From the NCBI GenBank assembly GCA_026415675.1, contig JAOAGQ010000057.1:1-60279 (forward strand): a stretch of 60,279 bases of DNA, read 5' to 3'. Both the position numbers and the translations under genes were made by a program. Positions 17,759 to 25,878 of this stretch are shown one piece after another; within the stretch, counting starts at the first letter, position 1, and each line of letters begins with the position of its first letter. The notes beneath the pieces are model-generated. The model made no database searches. It had not been told where the DNA came from and worked only from the letters and a program-made list of their open reading frames with translations. Source of the DNA: Syntrophorhabdaceae bacterium. GTDB lineage: Bacteria; Desulfobacterota; Syntrophorhabdia; Syntrophorhabdales; Syntrophorhabdaceae.

Positions 17759-17841
17759 TCAGCAATTAAACGGCAAACAGGGTTCTGTAAAAAGAACATT
17801 GTGAAAGGCCTGCATCCTTTTTTAAGGGGTAGAGGAGCGAT

Positions 17842-18996
17842 ATGAATGAAGAAAAATCTTATTCAAAAAGGGTAGAGGAGGAGTTTAAAAACTACGGAAA
17901 AAGGGTAAAAGAGCTAAAGGCCTCGGGGAAAAGGGTGATAGGGTATCTCTCCCCGATTGTCCCTGTAGAAATCATAACTGCCTCAGGGGCCATCCCGATA
18001 AGGCTCAAAGGTGATGTCTATGAGGCCGTTACAACGGCGAATGGATATATGGAGACGATAGTCTGTCCCTTTGTGAGGAATGTCTTTGATTCGGCCCTTA
18101 AGGGGAAGTACGGGTTTCTCGATGGTCTTGTTATGCCCCACCTGTGTGACAGCATGGATAGAACGGCCGATATATGGAATTATAATTTGGGCCTCAACTA
18201 TTTCCATTTTTTGAATGTCCCCCATGTCACAGACGAACCATCCCTTGATTTCTTTAAGGAGATTCTCTCTATCTTCATATCCTCCCTTGAAAGGTTTCTG
18301 GAGAGAGAGATAAGGGAGGAAGACCTGAGGATGGCCATAGAGGTGCACAACAGAAACAGGGGGGCGATGAGAAAACTATATGAATTGAGAAAATCGGAAC
18401 CCCCTTTGATAAACGGGGTGGAGATGATGAAGGTCCTTGTCGCCACAATGGGCCTCCCTGTAGGGGAATCTATAAGTATGGTAGAGGGCTTGATAGAAGA
18501 GGTATCGGAGAGAAAGCTCATCTCCGATGGGCACAAACCGAGGATTATGATAATCGGGGATCAGATAGACTACACTTCGTTATCTGAGACGATAGAAGAT
18601 GGAGGGGGAATCCATGTGATGGATGATATCTCCATAGGAAGCAAAGCATACTGGGCCGATGTGGAAGTGGATAAAGACCCCCTTTACGCCATAGCGGAGC
18701 GTTATTTGAGAAAGCTCAAACTCCCCACCTTTGTAGAATCAAGCGATACGTACAGCGAAACGGTAGAGAAGAGGTTCGGTTATCTAAAGGATTTTATAGA
18801 GGAATTCAGAGTTGATGGGGTGATTCTTGTAACATTCAGATATTGCGACCCTTACGGTTTTGAGGTGCCATTGATAAAAGGCTATATAGAGGACCTCGGG
18901 ATCCCTGTCCTTTATATGGAGGATGAATACTCGGCCTCAACGATTCCAAGGGCTAAGACGAGGATAGAGGCCTTCCTCGAGATGTTAATGGAGTAA
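17842..18996 (+). CDS. benzoyl-CoA reductase/2-hydroxyacyl-CoA dehydratase family subunit, BcrC/HgdB-like
   Basis: The 384-residue protein is the size of BcrC (about 386). Candidate Fe-S cysteines are in VCPFVRNVFD, PHLCDSMDR and TFRYCDPYGFE, the three positions used in this family for a [4Fe-4S] cluster. The family uses a very low-potential electron to reduce an aromatic ring or dehydrate a hydroxyacyl-CoA. The next gene encodes the larger partner, in the order seen in bcrC-bcrB. No ATP-hydrolysing activator (BcrA/D or HgdC) is in the window, so the reaction cannot be assigned. Confidence 0.75.
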   Translation: MNEEKSYSKRVEEEFKNYGKRVKELKASGKRVIGYLSPIVPVEIITASGAIPIRLKGDVYEAVTTANGYMETIVCPFVRNVFDSALKGKYGFLDGLVMPHLCDSMDRTADIWNYNLGLNYFHFLNVPHVTDEPSLDFFKEILSIFISSLERFLEREIREEDLRMAIEVHNRNRGAMRKLYELRKSEPPLINGVEMMKVLVATMGLPVGESISMVEGLIEEVSERKLISDGHKPRIMIIGDQIDYTSLSETIEDGGGIHVMDDISIGSKAYWADVEVDKDPLYAIAERYLRKLKLPTFVESSDTYSETVEKRFGYLKDFIEEFRVDGVILVTFRYCDPYGFEVPLIKGYIEDLGIPVLYMEDEYSASTIPRAKTRIEAFLEMLME

Positions 18997-19006
18997 AGGA
19001 GAACCC

Positions 19007-20338
19007 ATGTCTGAGGAGAAAAAGACAAGACAACTCGCAACTGAAGCGGCCGGAAAGATTCCAAAGTTTGTACGGGGAAACCTCTCCGCCACACTTAGGG
19101 CAAAGGAAGAGGGGAAGAAGGTGGCTTACGCTTTCATAGCGGACGGTCAGGATGAGATATTGAGGGCAATGGATATAGTCCCTGCGTGGGGGGAGAGCTA
19201 TTCAGGTATATGTGCCGCCAAAAGGGATGCGGAGAGGTTTCTACAGAAGGCAGAATCGAACGATTTTTCCCGTTCCCTCTGTACCTATGCAACCTGCAAT
19301 CTCGGTTTTGATATATGGAGGGAGGAGTTAGACGGTCAGATGCCCCCGGATGCCCCCTGGGGCGGTATGGCAAGGCCTGATATGATAATAGGGAGTGCCC
19401 AGCAGCTCTGTGACCCGAGGTTTAAATGGCCCCAGGCAACCCAGTATTATCTTAAGGATGTCCCTGTTTTTATCGGCGGAATGTACTACCCCCCATGGGA
19501 TCCAAATACTGACCATAAGCAGCAGGAGAAGCTCTATGTCAGATATGCGAAGGAAGAGCTCATGGCCCTTGTCCGATTCTGCGAAAAGCATACAGGGAAA
19601 AAGATGGACTGGGACAGGCTCTCTCAGATAGTGGAACTATCGGACAGAACCTGTGATATGTTCATAGACGCATACGAGTTGAGGAAGGCGATCCCCACCC
19701 CTATGGATACAGGGGATGCGATGAACACAATGGTTCCCATAACCTTTAACCTCGGAACCGAAGAGGCATACAATTTCTATAAAGACCTTTTCGACGAGTT
19801 GAAGGGAAAGGTGGATAGGGGAGAAGGCGTAGTAGAAAATGAGAGGTTTAGGCTTATATGGGCGGCAGGGTTGCCATCGTGGTTCGCCCTCAATGATTTT
19901 CAGTATTTTCACAATAAAGGGGCGGTCTTTCCTGTAGAGGTCACCTACAGGGTCTGTGAAAGGACCGACAGACTCGACCTTCCGAGGACAGATGACCCTT
20001 TAGAGCACATCGCCTGGAGATGGGTCAGGTACTGGACAAACTGGTATGAAAAGGCAAGGAAGAGGCCTGGATCCCTCCCTAAGGTGGAGCGTATCATCGA
20101 GTACATTGAGGACTATCGTTGCGATGGGGCGGTCTTCCACTCCGCCTTTTCCTGTCGGAGCTGGCATGCCGGCATTATCCAGCAGGCGCAGGTATTGACA
20201 AAGGTTTACGGTGATATACCCATCCTGATCCTCGAGGGTGATATTGTCGACATAAGTACTTACAACGAGGCAGACACCCACAACAGGATCAATGCATTCA
20301 TAGAGCTACTCGAGAAGAGCAGAGAAAAGAGGGGTTGA
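19007..20338 (+). CDS. benzoyl-CoA reductase/2-hydroxyacyl-CoA dehydratase family subunit, BcrB-like
   Basis: The 443-residue partner matches BcrB in size (about 438). Candidate Fe-S cysteines are in LCTYATCNLGF, QLCDPRFKW and SAFSCRSWH. Its N-terminal GKKVAYAFIADGQDEILRAMD resembles the acyl-CoA-binding side of the family. It starts 10 bases after the BcrC-like gene, with AAAGGAG before the ATG. The two should form the catalytic heterodimer. Benzoyl-CoA reduction is plausible given the CoA ligases nearby, but a 2-hydroxyacyl-CoA dehydratase is equally possible. It is convergent with ilvE, only 8 bases away. Confidence 0.75.
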   Translation: MSEEKKTRQLATEAAGKIPKFVRGNLSATLRAKEEGKKVAYAFIADGQDEILRAMDIVPAWGESYSGICAAKRDAERFLQKAESNDFSRSLCTYATCNLGFDIWREELDGQMPPDAPWGGMARPDMIIGSAQQLCDPRFKWPQATQYYLKDVPVFIGGMYYPPWDPNTDHKQQEKLYVRYAKEELMALVRFCEKHTGKKMDWDRLSQIVELSDRTCDMFIDAYELRKAIPTPMDTGDAMNTMVPITFNLGTEEAYNFYKDLFDELKGKVDRGEGVVENERFRLIWAAGLPSWFALNDFQYFHNKGAVFPVEVTYRVCERTDRLDLPRTDDPLEHIAWRWVRYWTNWYEKARKRPGSLPKVERIIEYIEDYRCDGAVFHSAFSCRSWHAGIIQQAQVLTKVYGDIPILILEGDIVDISTYNEADTHNRINAFIELLEKSREKRG

Positions 20339-20346
20339 CCCTTCTT

Positions 20347-21411
20347 CTATCCTGTAACAGGTATGGAAAACACCCAGTTGAAAATATCCTCCCTTTCTCC
20401 GTACTGGATGCCTGTAATCTCGTCGTAGAATCTTTGGGAGATAGGGCCTATTTTCTTATCGTTTATGATGATAGATCTATCCCTGTGCATGATCTCTCCA
20501 ACAGGGGATATAACCGCTGCCGTTCCAGTTCCGAATACCTCGTTGAGCTTCCCTTTTTGGGATGCAGAGAAAACCTCGTCGATGGATATCCTCCTTTCCT
20601 CCGCTTTGATCCCCCATTCCTTGGCGAGTCTCAATACAGAGTCCCTTGTAACACCACTTAAAATGGTACCTTCCAGGGCAGGGGTGATCAGAGTGTTATC
20701 TATCACAAAGAAGATGTTCATGGTGCCGACTTCTTCTATATATTTGTCTTCTACACCATCGAGCCACAATACCTGGGTGTATCCTTTTTTCTTTGCGATC
20801 TCTGCGGGAAAAAGGCTTGCAGCATAGTTTGCAGGGGTCTTTGCCTCTCCTAACCCCCCTCGGGCTGCCCTTGTGTACCCTTCTGAGGTAATGAGGCTCA
20901 CAGGGTTTATCCCTTCTTTGTAGTAAGCCCCCACAGGGGACGTGATAATCATGAACAGGTATGTATCGGAGACTTTTACACCGAGGAAATTCTCCGTTGC
21001 AAATATAAAGGGCCTTATATAGAGGGATGTGCCTTTAGACCGGGGAATCCAGTTGATATCGAGCTTCACCAGTTCCTCTATACCCTCTATAAAGAGATTA
21101 TAATCGACAGGGGGGATGCACAGCCTTTCGCAGGATTTACAGAAACGCTGGTGATACCTCTCGGGTCTGAAAATGTTTATTCTGTCTCCACCATGGAAAG
21201 CCTTCAAGCCTTCGAAGACTATCTGTCCGTAATGGAGGGAGCATGTGGCAGGGGATAGGCTGATATTTCCAAAGGGCACTATCTCAGGACTACCCCATCT
21301 ACCATCTTTAAATTCACACATGTACATATGGTCTGAAAAGACCCTGCCAAAGACGAGATTCTCGAAATCTACATCTGAAACCCTACTCCTTTCAACCTTT
21401 TTAACCCTCAT
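20347..21411 (-). CDS. ilvE: branched-chain amino acid aminotransferase
   Basis: The 354-residue fold-type IV PLP enzyme matches the larger BCAT group. The Schiff-base lysine is in GLGEAKTPANYAASLF, and FGTGTAAVISPVGEI and GTILSGVTRDSVLRLA are phosphate-binding loops. It transfers amino groups between Leu/Ile/Val and 2-oxoglutarate. It ends a four-gene minus-strand operon behind oxygen-defence genes, with 1 base between the flavoprotein stop and its start. Confidence 0.92.
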   Translation of the reverse strand: MRVKKVERSRVSDVDFENLVFGRVFSDHMYMCEFKDGRWGSPEIVPFGNISLSPATCSLHYGQIVFEGLKAFHGGDRINIFRPERYHQRFCKSCERLCIPPVDYNLFIEGIEELVKLDINWIPRSKGTSLYIRPFIFATENFLGVKVSDTYLFMIITSPVGAYYKEGINPVSLITSEGYTRAARGGLGEAKTPANYAASLFPAEIAKKKGYTQVLWLDGVEDKYIEEVGTMNIFFVIDNTLITPALEGTILSGVTRDSVLRLAKEWGIKAEERRISIDEVFSASQKGKLNEVFGTGTAAVISPVGEIMHRDRSIIINDKKIGPISQRFYDEITGIQYGEREDIFNWVFSIPVTG

Positions 21412-21412
21412 C

Positions 21413-22003
21413 TTACCGCAAATCCTCCTCTATTTTTATAAGCCTTTCCCCTGCCTCGAAGGCATTTTTTAATGCCTCGGGGTGTTCGAGGATGGCCCCT
21501 TTCCTGTCGATTCCTGTAAACCCAAGGGTTTCATGTTGGGGGACGCTTATGGTCCTGAAAAAAGCCTTTGCCGTTGCCTCTCCACACTGAATCCCTATCT
21601 CCTTTTTCATACCTCCCACAAGTAAGAGGAGTCCCTTTCTTCCGTATTTTCCAGCCTCTATGTTTCTCCCGAGGAGGTACCTCTCACACCAAATACACTG
21701 AAACCTGTCTATCATTGCCTTTATCTGGGCGGAGAGGGCAAAGAAGAAGATAGGGGAGGCCAAGATTATCCTGTCCGCCTCCCTTACCTCCCTATAAATC
21801 TCTCCCATGTCGTCATCCCTTAAGACACAAACACCTGTCTCATCACAGCCTCCACAGTTCTGGCAAGGCCTTATCTTCATGAGGTTCAGTCTGAAAACTT
21901 TTATATCATGGTTGTCCCTTACCGCAGGCTTTAACGACTCTTGAAGGAGCTTATCCGTATTACCTTCTACCCTGGGACTACCGTTAAAGGCTACAACCTT
22001 CAT
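21413..22003 (-). CDS. NADPH-dependent FMN reductase-like iron-sulfur flavoprotein
   Basis: The 196-residue flavodoxin-like protein begins KVVAFNGSPRVEGNTDKLL, the FMN phosphate loop. Cys cluster CQNCGGCDETGVC at about 47-59 marks the iron-sulfur flavoprotein type, and ASPIFFFALSAQIKAMIDR is the second flavin loop. It overlaps the rubrerythrin stop by 4 bases (ATGA), so it is translated with it. It may supply electrons to the flavodiiron protein or rubrerythrin; that is inferred from context. Confidence 0.82.
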   Translation of the reverse strand: MKVVAFNGSPRVEGNTDKLLQESLKPAVRDNHDIKVFRLNLMKIRPCQNCGGCDETGVCVLRDDDMGEIYREVREADRIILASPIFFFALSAQIKAMIDRFQCIWCERYLLGRNIEAGKYGRKGLLLLVGGMKKEIGIQCGEATAKAFFRTISVPQHETLGFTGIDRKGAILEHPEALKNAFEAGERLIKIEEDLR

Positions 22004-22494
22004 TCTACTTTATAAAAGGCGACCTTCTTTGCCCCGCACACAGGACAGACATCAGGGGGTTCCCCCTCTACTGTGCAACCGCAGACCTTGCATACATAGT
22101 AGTCCGTTTCCTCATTTTTACCTATGTTTTCGAGGGCCTTTTTATAAAGGGCAGCGTGGATCTTCTCCACTTCATTGGCGATGTGGAAGCTCCTCATCGC
22201 AGATGTCAACCCTTCTGCCTTTGCCTCCTCTATCATAGCGGGATACATCTTTTGGAACTCGTGGGTTTCCCCTGAGATCGCCTCCTCCAGATTCTCCCTC
22301 GTACTTTTTATCCCCTTTAATTCCCTCAAGTGGTTATGGGCATGTATCGTCTCTGCCTCAGCGGCAGCCCTGAAGAGCTTTGCGATCTGCTTATACCCTT
22401 CATCCTCCGCCTTCTTTGCAAAGGCGAGGTATTTCCTGTTTGCCTGGGATTCCCCTGCAAAGGCCTCTTTGAGATTATTTTCTGTTTTTGACAT
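22000..22494 (-). CDS. rubrerythrin
   Basis: The 164-residue protein has a ferritin-like di-iron domain with carboxylate motifs EAFAGESQANRKY, AAEAETIHAHNH, EETHEF-like SGETHEFQ and NEVEKIHA. A C-terminal rubredoxin follows with CKVCG and CPVCG. It reduces hydrogen peroxide in anaerobes. AAGGAGGGG precedes the ATG. It is second in the fprA operon. Confidence 0.95.
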   Translation of the reverse strand: MSKTENNLKEAFAGESQANRKYLAFAKKAEDEGYKQIAKLFRAAAEAETIHAHNHLRELKGIKSTRENLEEAISGETHEFQKMYPAMIEEAKAEGLTSAMRSFHIANEVEKIHAALYKKALENIGKNEETDYYVCKVCGCTVEGEPPDVCPVCGAKKVAFYKVE

Positions 22495-22507
22495 CTTCCC
22501 CTCCTTT

Positions 22508-23731
22508 TTATAAAGAATTGAATTTACTATGGTATTCTTTCACCTTCTTCGCAAACTCCCTGCCGAATTGGTAACAGCTTTTCTCATCCTCGAGAGATGG
22601 GGAGAACTGGACCTGAACACCCGGTTCGAAGACATCCATACCGAATCTCTTGAAATATTCATATGCCTCTTTAACTCCGCCTCCTCCCCAGCCGTAGCTA
22701 CCGAAGGCGCCTACGATCCTGTTTTTTGGTCTAAGACCCCCGAGATGGTATATAAATTCTGCAACCGAAGGGAACATAAGGTTGTTCAAGGTTGGAACGC
22801 CTACAAGGCAACCCCTTGCTTTCCAGAATTCTTTTATCGCAACACTCATAGGGGAGGACCTGAGTTTTACAACCTTACAATCCACACCTTCTTCCTTTAT
22901 GCCCCCCATTATGGGCATCACCATCTTTTCAGTGCTCTGCCACATGGTATCATATATTATGGCTACCTTCATATCGGCAAAGCCCGTTGCCATATCAAGA
23001 TACATCTTTATAATCCTGTTAGGATCTTTCCTCCAGATAAGACCGTGGTCCGGGGCTATCATCTCTATCTTTAAGCCGAGTTTTATTATCTCCTCTATCT
23101 TCCCCTTTATCAACTGGCCAAATGGCATAAGGATATTTGCGTAGTAGTCTATGATCGCATCCTCAAGTTCATACCACGGGTTTGTTGCAAGGAATTCATC
23201 ATCAAAACGGGATGCCGTTGCAATGTGCTGACCAAAGGCATCCTGGGATATGAGGAGACCCACCTCTTTTATGTATGTAACCATAGAATCGGGCCAGTGG
23301 AGCATCGGTGTTTCGAGAAAGGTGAGGGTGTATTTTCCTGTGTTTAAGGTCTCCCCTGTTTTAACCACTTTGAAATCCCATCCCGAGCCACTCCAGTACC
23401 TTTCAACCCCTTTTCTCCCCCTTTCCGTTATATATATCTTTGCATGGGGTATTATATCCATTATGGCATCTATGCTACTCGCATGGTCAGGTTCGATATG
23501 GTTGATCACCAGATTTTTGATCTTCTTCGGGTCCGTCAATTTTTTTATATTTTCTATCGTTACCGTCGAGAAATCGTGTTTCACCGTATCGACGAGGGTA
23601 ATCTGGTCGTCCATTATCAGATAGTTGTTATACGTGGTTCCTCTCTCGGTGATGTATCCGTGAAAGTCCCTTACACCCCAATCAACGGCACCTACCCAAT
23701 AGATATAAGGTTTTATCTCTATAGGCCCCAT
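22508..23731 (-). CDS. fprA: flavodiiron protein (FprA-type oxygen/NO reductase)
   Basis: The 407-residue protein has a metallo-beta-lactamase di-iron domain. Its ligand motifs are NHIEPDHASS (HxExDH), LHWPDSM, SQDAFGQH and PDHGLIWR. A flavodoxin domain follows (AIIYDTMWQSTEKM, GAFGSYGWGGGGVKEA). It reduces O2 to water or NO to N2O in the cytoplasm. I use ATG 23731, 6 bases after AAGGAGGT. A longer frame adds a hydrophobic peptide without a ribosome site, and this family is soluble. It heads the fprA-rubrerythrin-flavoprotein-ilvE operon. Confidence 0.94.
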   Translation of the reverse strand: MGPIEIKPYIYWVGAVDWGVRDFHGYITERGTTYNNYLIMDDQITLVDTVKHDFSTVTIENIKKLTDPKKIKNLVINHIEPDHASSIDAIMDIIPHAKIYITERGRKGVERYWSGSGWDFKVVKTGETLNTGKYTLTFLETPMLHWPDSMVTYIKEVGLLISQDAFGQHIATASRFDDEFLATNPWYELEDAIIDYYANILMPFGQLIKGKIEEIIKLGLKIEMIAPDHGLIWRKDPNRIIKMYLDMATGFADMKVAIIYDTMWQSTEKMVMPIMGGIKEEGVDCKVVKLRSSPMSVAIKEFWKARGCLVGVPTLNNLMFPSVAEFIYHLGGLRPKNRIVGAFGSYGWGGGGVKEAYEYFKRFGMDVFEPGVQVQFSPSLEDEKSCYQFGREFAKKVKEYHSKFNSL

Positions 23732-23852
23732 ACACTTACCTCCTTGGTAAAGATTGTTAAAGAATATAAAAATATCCAGAGAGAATATCAAGACCAAAAT
23801 AAGGCTTGACATCATGGAGATAACTTCTTAAAACTTAAAAGTCAGGTGATTC

Positions 23853-24740
23853 TTGATAAAAGAACGTATGGATATAAAAGGTATTTTGACCGTTGTGGTG
23901 TTAACCCTCCTCTGGGGCCTCAATTACCCCATCATGAAATTCACAAATACAGGCCTTTCCCCTATATTTACAACATTTTTAAGGTCTGTGATCGCCTCCA
24001 TATGCGGGGTCATATATTGCATCATACTTAAAAAACCTCTATTCCACAGGGGGGTTTTACTCTTTCACGGTATTGTTGTGGGTATCCTTTTTGGTCTTGA
24101 GTTTGTGTGTCTCTATGCAGGATTACTCTATACGGACTCTGCAAGGGCCGCCATTTTCGTCTACCTCTCCCCTTTTGTTGTCGCCCTTGGGGCCCATTTC
24201 TTCCTTAAGGAGAGGTTGAGCGCCTTAAAGGTGATAGGCCTGATTTTGGCCTTTGCCGGCTCCTCTATGGTATTTAAGGGAAAGCCAAGAACAACAAATA
24301 CGAACCTTATGCTTTTAGGGGATATCCTCGAGATACTGGCCGCTGTATTCTGGGGGGCAACGACCCTTTATATAAAAAAATACCTTGCCCAGAGGGTACA
24401 TCCCATAAACACATTTCTATACCAGCTCGTCTTTTCCATACCTGTCATGCTCCTCGCAGCGATTATCGTAGAGGATAAATGGGTTTACCACTGGGATGTG
24501 TATATCGGAGCAGCGGTAGTGTACCAGTCCGTAATTATAGCCTTTGCCTCTTATCTCGTCTGGTTTATCCTCATCCATACCTATCCTGTCGCCATACTCT
24601 CTATCTTCACCTTTCTTACCCCTGTCTTCGGTGTCTTCTTTGGCGCGGTTCTCCTAAAGGAAAGGCTCACATTAGGACTTATTACCGGGCTTCTCCTGGT
24701 CTGCGCCGGTATATACTGTAACAACTACTCCAAGAAGTGA
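23853..24740 (+). CDS. EamA/DMT family transporter
   Basis: The 295-residue protein has about ten hydrophobic segments in two EamA repeats, with LLWGLNYPIMKF and FWGATTLYIKKYL as the matching repeat starts. These proteins export metabolites or amino acids; the substrate is unknown. The start is TTG 23853, 5 bases after AGGTG; ATG 23868 is the alternative but lacks a near ribosome site. A possible promoter is TTGACA (23806-23811) with TAAAAC (23829-23834). It overlaps the next gene by 4 bases. Confidence 0.8.
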   Translation: MIKERMDIKGILTVVVLTLLWGLNYPIMKFTNTGLSPIFTTFLRSVIASICGVIYCIILKKPLFHRGVLLFHGIVVGILFGLEFVCLYAGLLYTDSARAAIFVYLSPFVVALGAHFFLKERLSALKVIGLILAFAGSSMVFKGKPRTTNTNLMLLGDILEILAAVFWGATTLYIKKYLAQRVHPINTFLYQLVFSIPVMLLAAIIVEDKWVYHWDVYIGAAVVYQSVIIAFASYLVWFILIHTYPVAILSIFTFLTPVFGVFFGAVLLKERLTLGLITGLLLVCAGIYCNNYSKK

Positions 24741-25708
24741 TAAGAGAGAAGATCATCACCATATCAGGCATTTTGTTGAGCATCATCCTTCTCTTTTTCT
24801 CTATAAGGGGGGTAAAATTTGAAGAGATCATCGTTACCATAGAAAGGGCGGAGGGGAGGCTTATCTTCCTTCCCGTAGCATCGATATTGGCCTCTGTGTT
24901 ATTGAGTGCGTTCAAATGGTCGAGGATTACCGGAAATAATGTGAGGGTCAGGGAGACCTTTGTGGCGCTTATCATCGGGCTCTTTGTGAATAACGTCCTT
25001 CCTGCAAGGATAGGGGAGGTGGTGAGGGCCTATGTACTCTCCGTTAAGTGTAAACTCTCGTTAACATATACCTTTTCAACGGTACTTATCGACAGATTTT
25101 TCGATTTAACGGGCCTTCTTTTTCTTACCTTCCTCTTTCTTCCAAAGCAGAACCTCCCCCCTCAGGTATCAAGGGCCATATATATCCTCGTGTGTCTCTT
25201 GATAGCCTCCCTATTATTCCTTCTGATTATGAGTAGAGAGAGGTTTATAAAGGTGATTACCGGGAAAATCGAAAAGATAGGTTGGACCGTACTTCTCAAG
25301 ATCAGCAGGAGGCTTACCGAAGTACAGGAGAATTTGAGACGGGTCCGCTCACCGTTAACATCCCTTTTCTTTTTTTTGATAGCCTTTTTGCAGTGGCTAT
25401 TTATGAGCCTCTCTCTATTTTTTGTGCTCTATATCCTTGATGTAAAGGTAAACCCTATGTATGTACCCTTCGTCTGTGCCCTACTAAATATGGGTCTTGT
25501 TGTACCATCATCCCCCGGCTATGTGGGTATTTATCAGTTTCTCCTTGTATACCTCCTATCCCTCTTCGGTGTACCAAAACATGAAGGCCTGACCGTTTCG
25601 ATACTGTTTCACGCCTCCTGGTACATACCGTACAACATACTGGGATTTGCCTTTACCGTAAAAGAGCACCTGAATTTAAAAGACTTCAAAAACATGAAGA
25701 AGAACTGA
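24737..25708 (+). CDS. lysylphosphatidylglycerol synthase-like membrane protein (UPF0104/YbhN family)
   Basis: The 323-residue protein has 7-8 hydrophobic segments. Typical family motifs are FVNNVLPARIGEVVRAY, STVLIDRFFDLTGL and VVPSSPGYVGIYQFLL. The family is related to the flippase domain of MprF and to YbhN, and may move or anchor lipids. It starts at GTG within GTGA, overlapping the EamA stop, so the two are coupled. The gap 25709-25878 holds only a small GCCTT/AAGGC hairpin (25801-25817). Confidence 0.8.
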   Translation: MIREKIITISGILLSIILLFFSIRGVKFEEIIVTIERAEGRLIFLPVASILASVLLSAFKWSRITGNNVRVRETFVALIIGLFVNNVLPARIGEVVRAYVLSVKCKLSLTYTFSTVLIDRFFDLTGLLFLTFLFLPKQNLPPQVSRAIYILVCLLIASLLFLLIMSRERFIKVITGKIEKIGWTVLLKISRRLTEVQENLRRVRSPLTSLFFFLIAFLQWLFMSLSLFFVLYILDVKVNPMYVPFVCALLNMGLVVPSSPGYVGIYQFLLVYLLSLFGVPKHEGLTVSILFHASWYIPYNILGFAFTVKEHLNLKDFKNMKKN

Positions 25709-25878
25709 AGAATATCTTAGGTGGATATATTAAACCATTTGATAAGATTAATCATTTTTGCATTGCAATAGGGGAAAAAGTAGGTTAATCTATTCTGGTA
25801 GCCTTTTAATTTAAGGCGTTACATCATTCTAATACCTTTCAAGGCTGCCTATTTCAAATAAAAGGAGTGATTGCATAT

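Noticed and set aside
17550-17765. 71-codon minus-strand open frame over the panB leader
   Set aside because: It runs through the pan hairpin and the attenuator and into panB. It is a chance frame.
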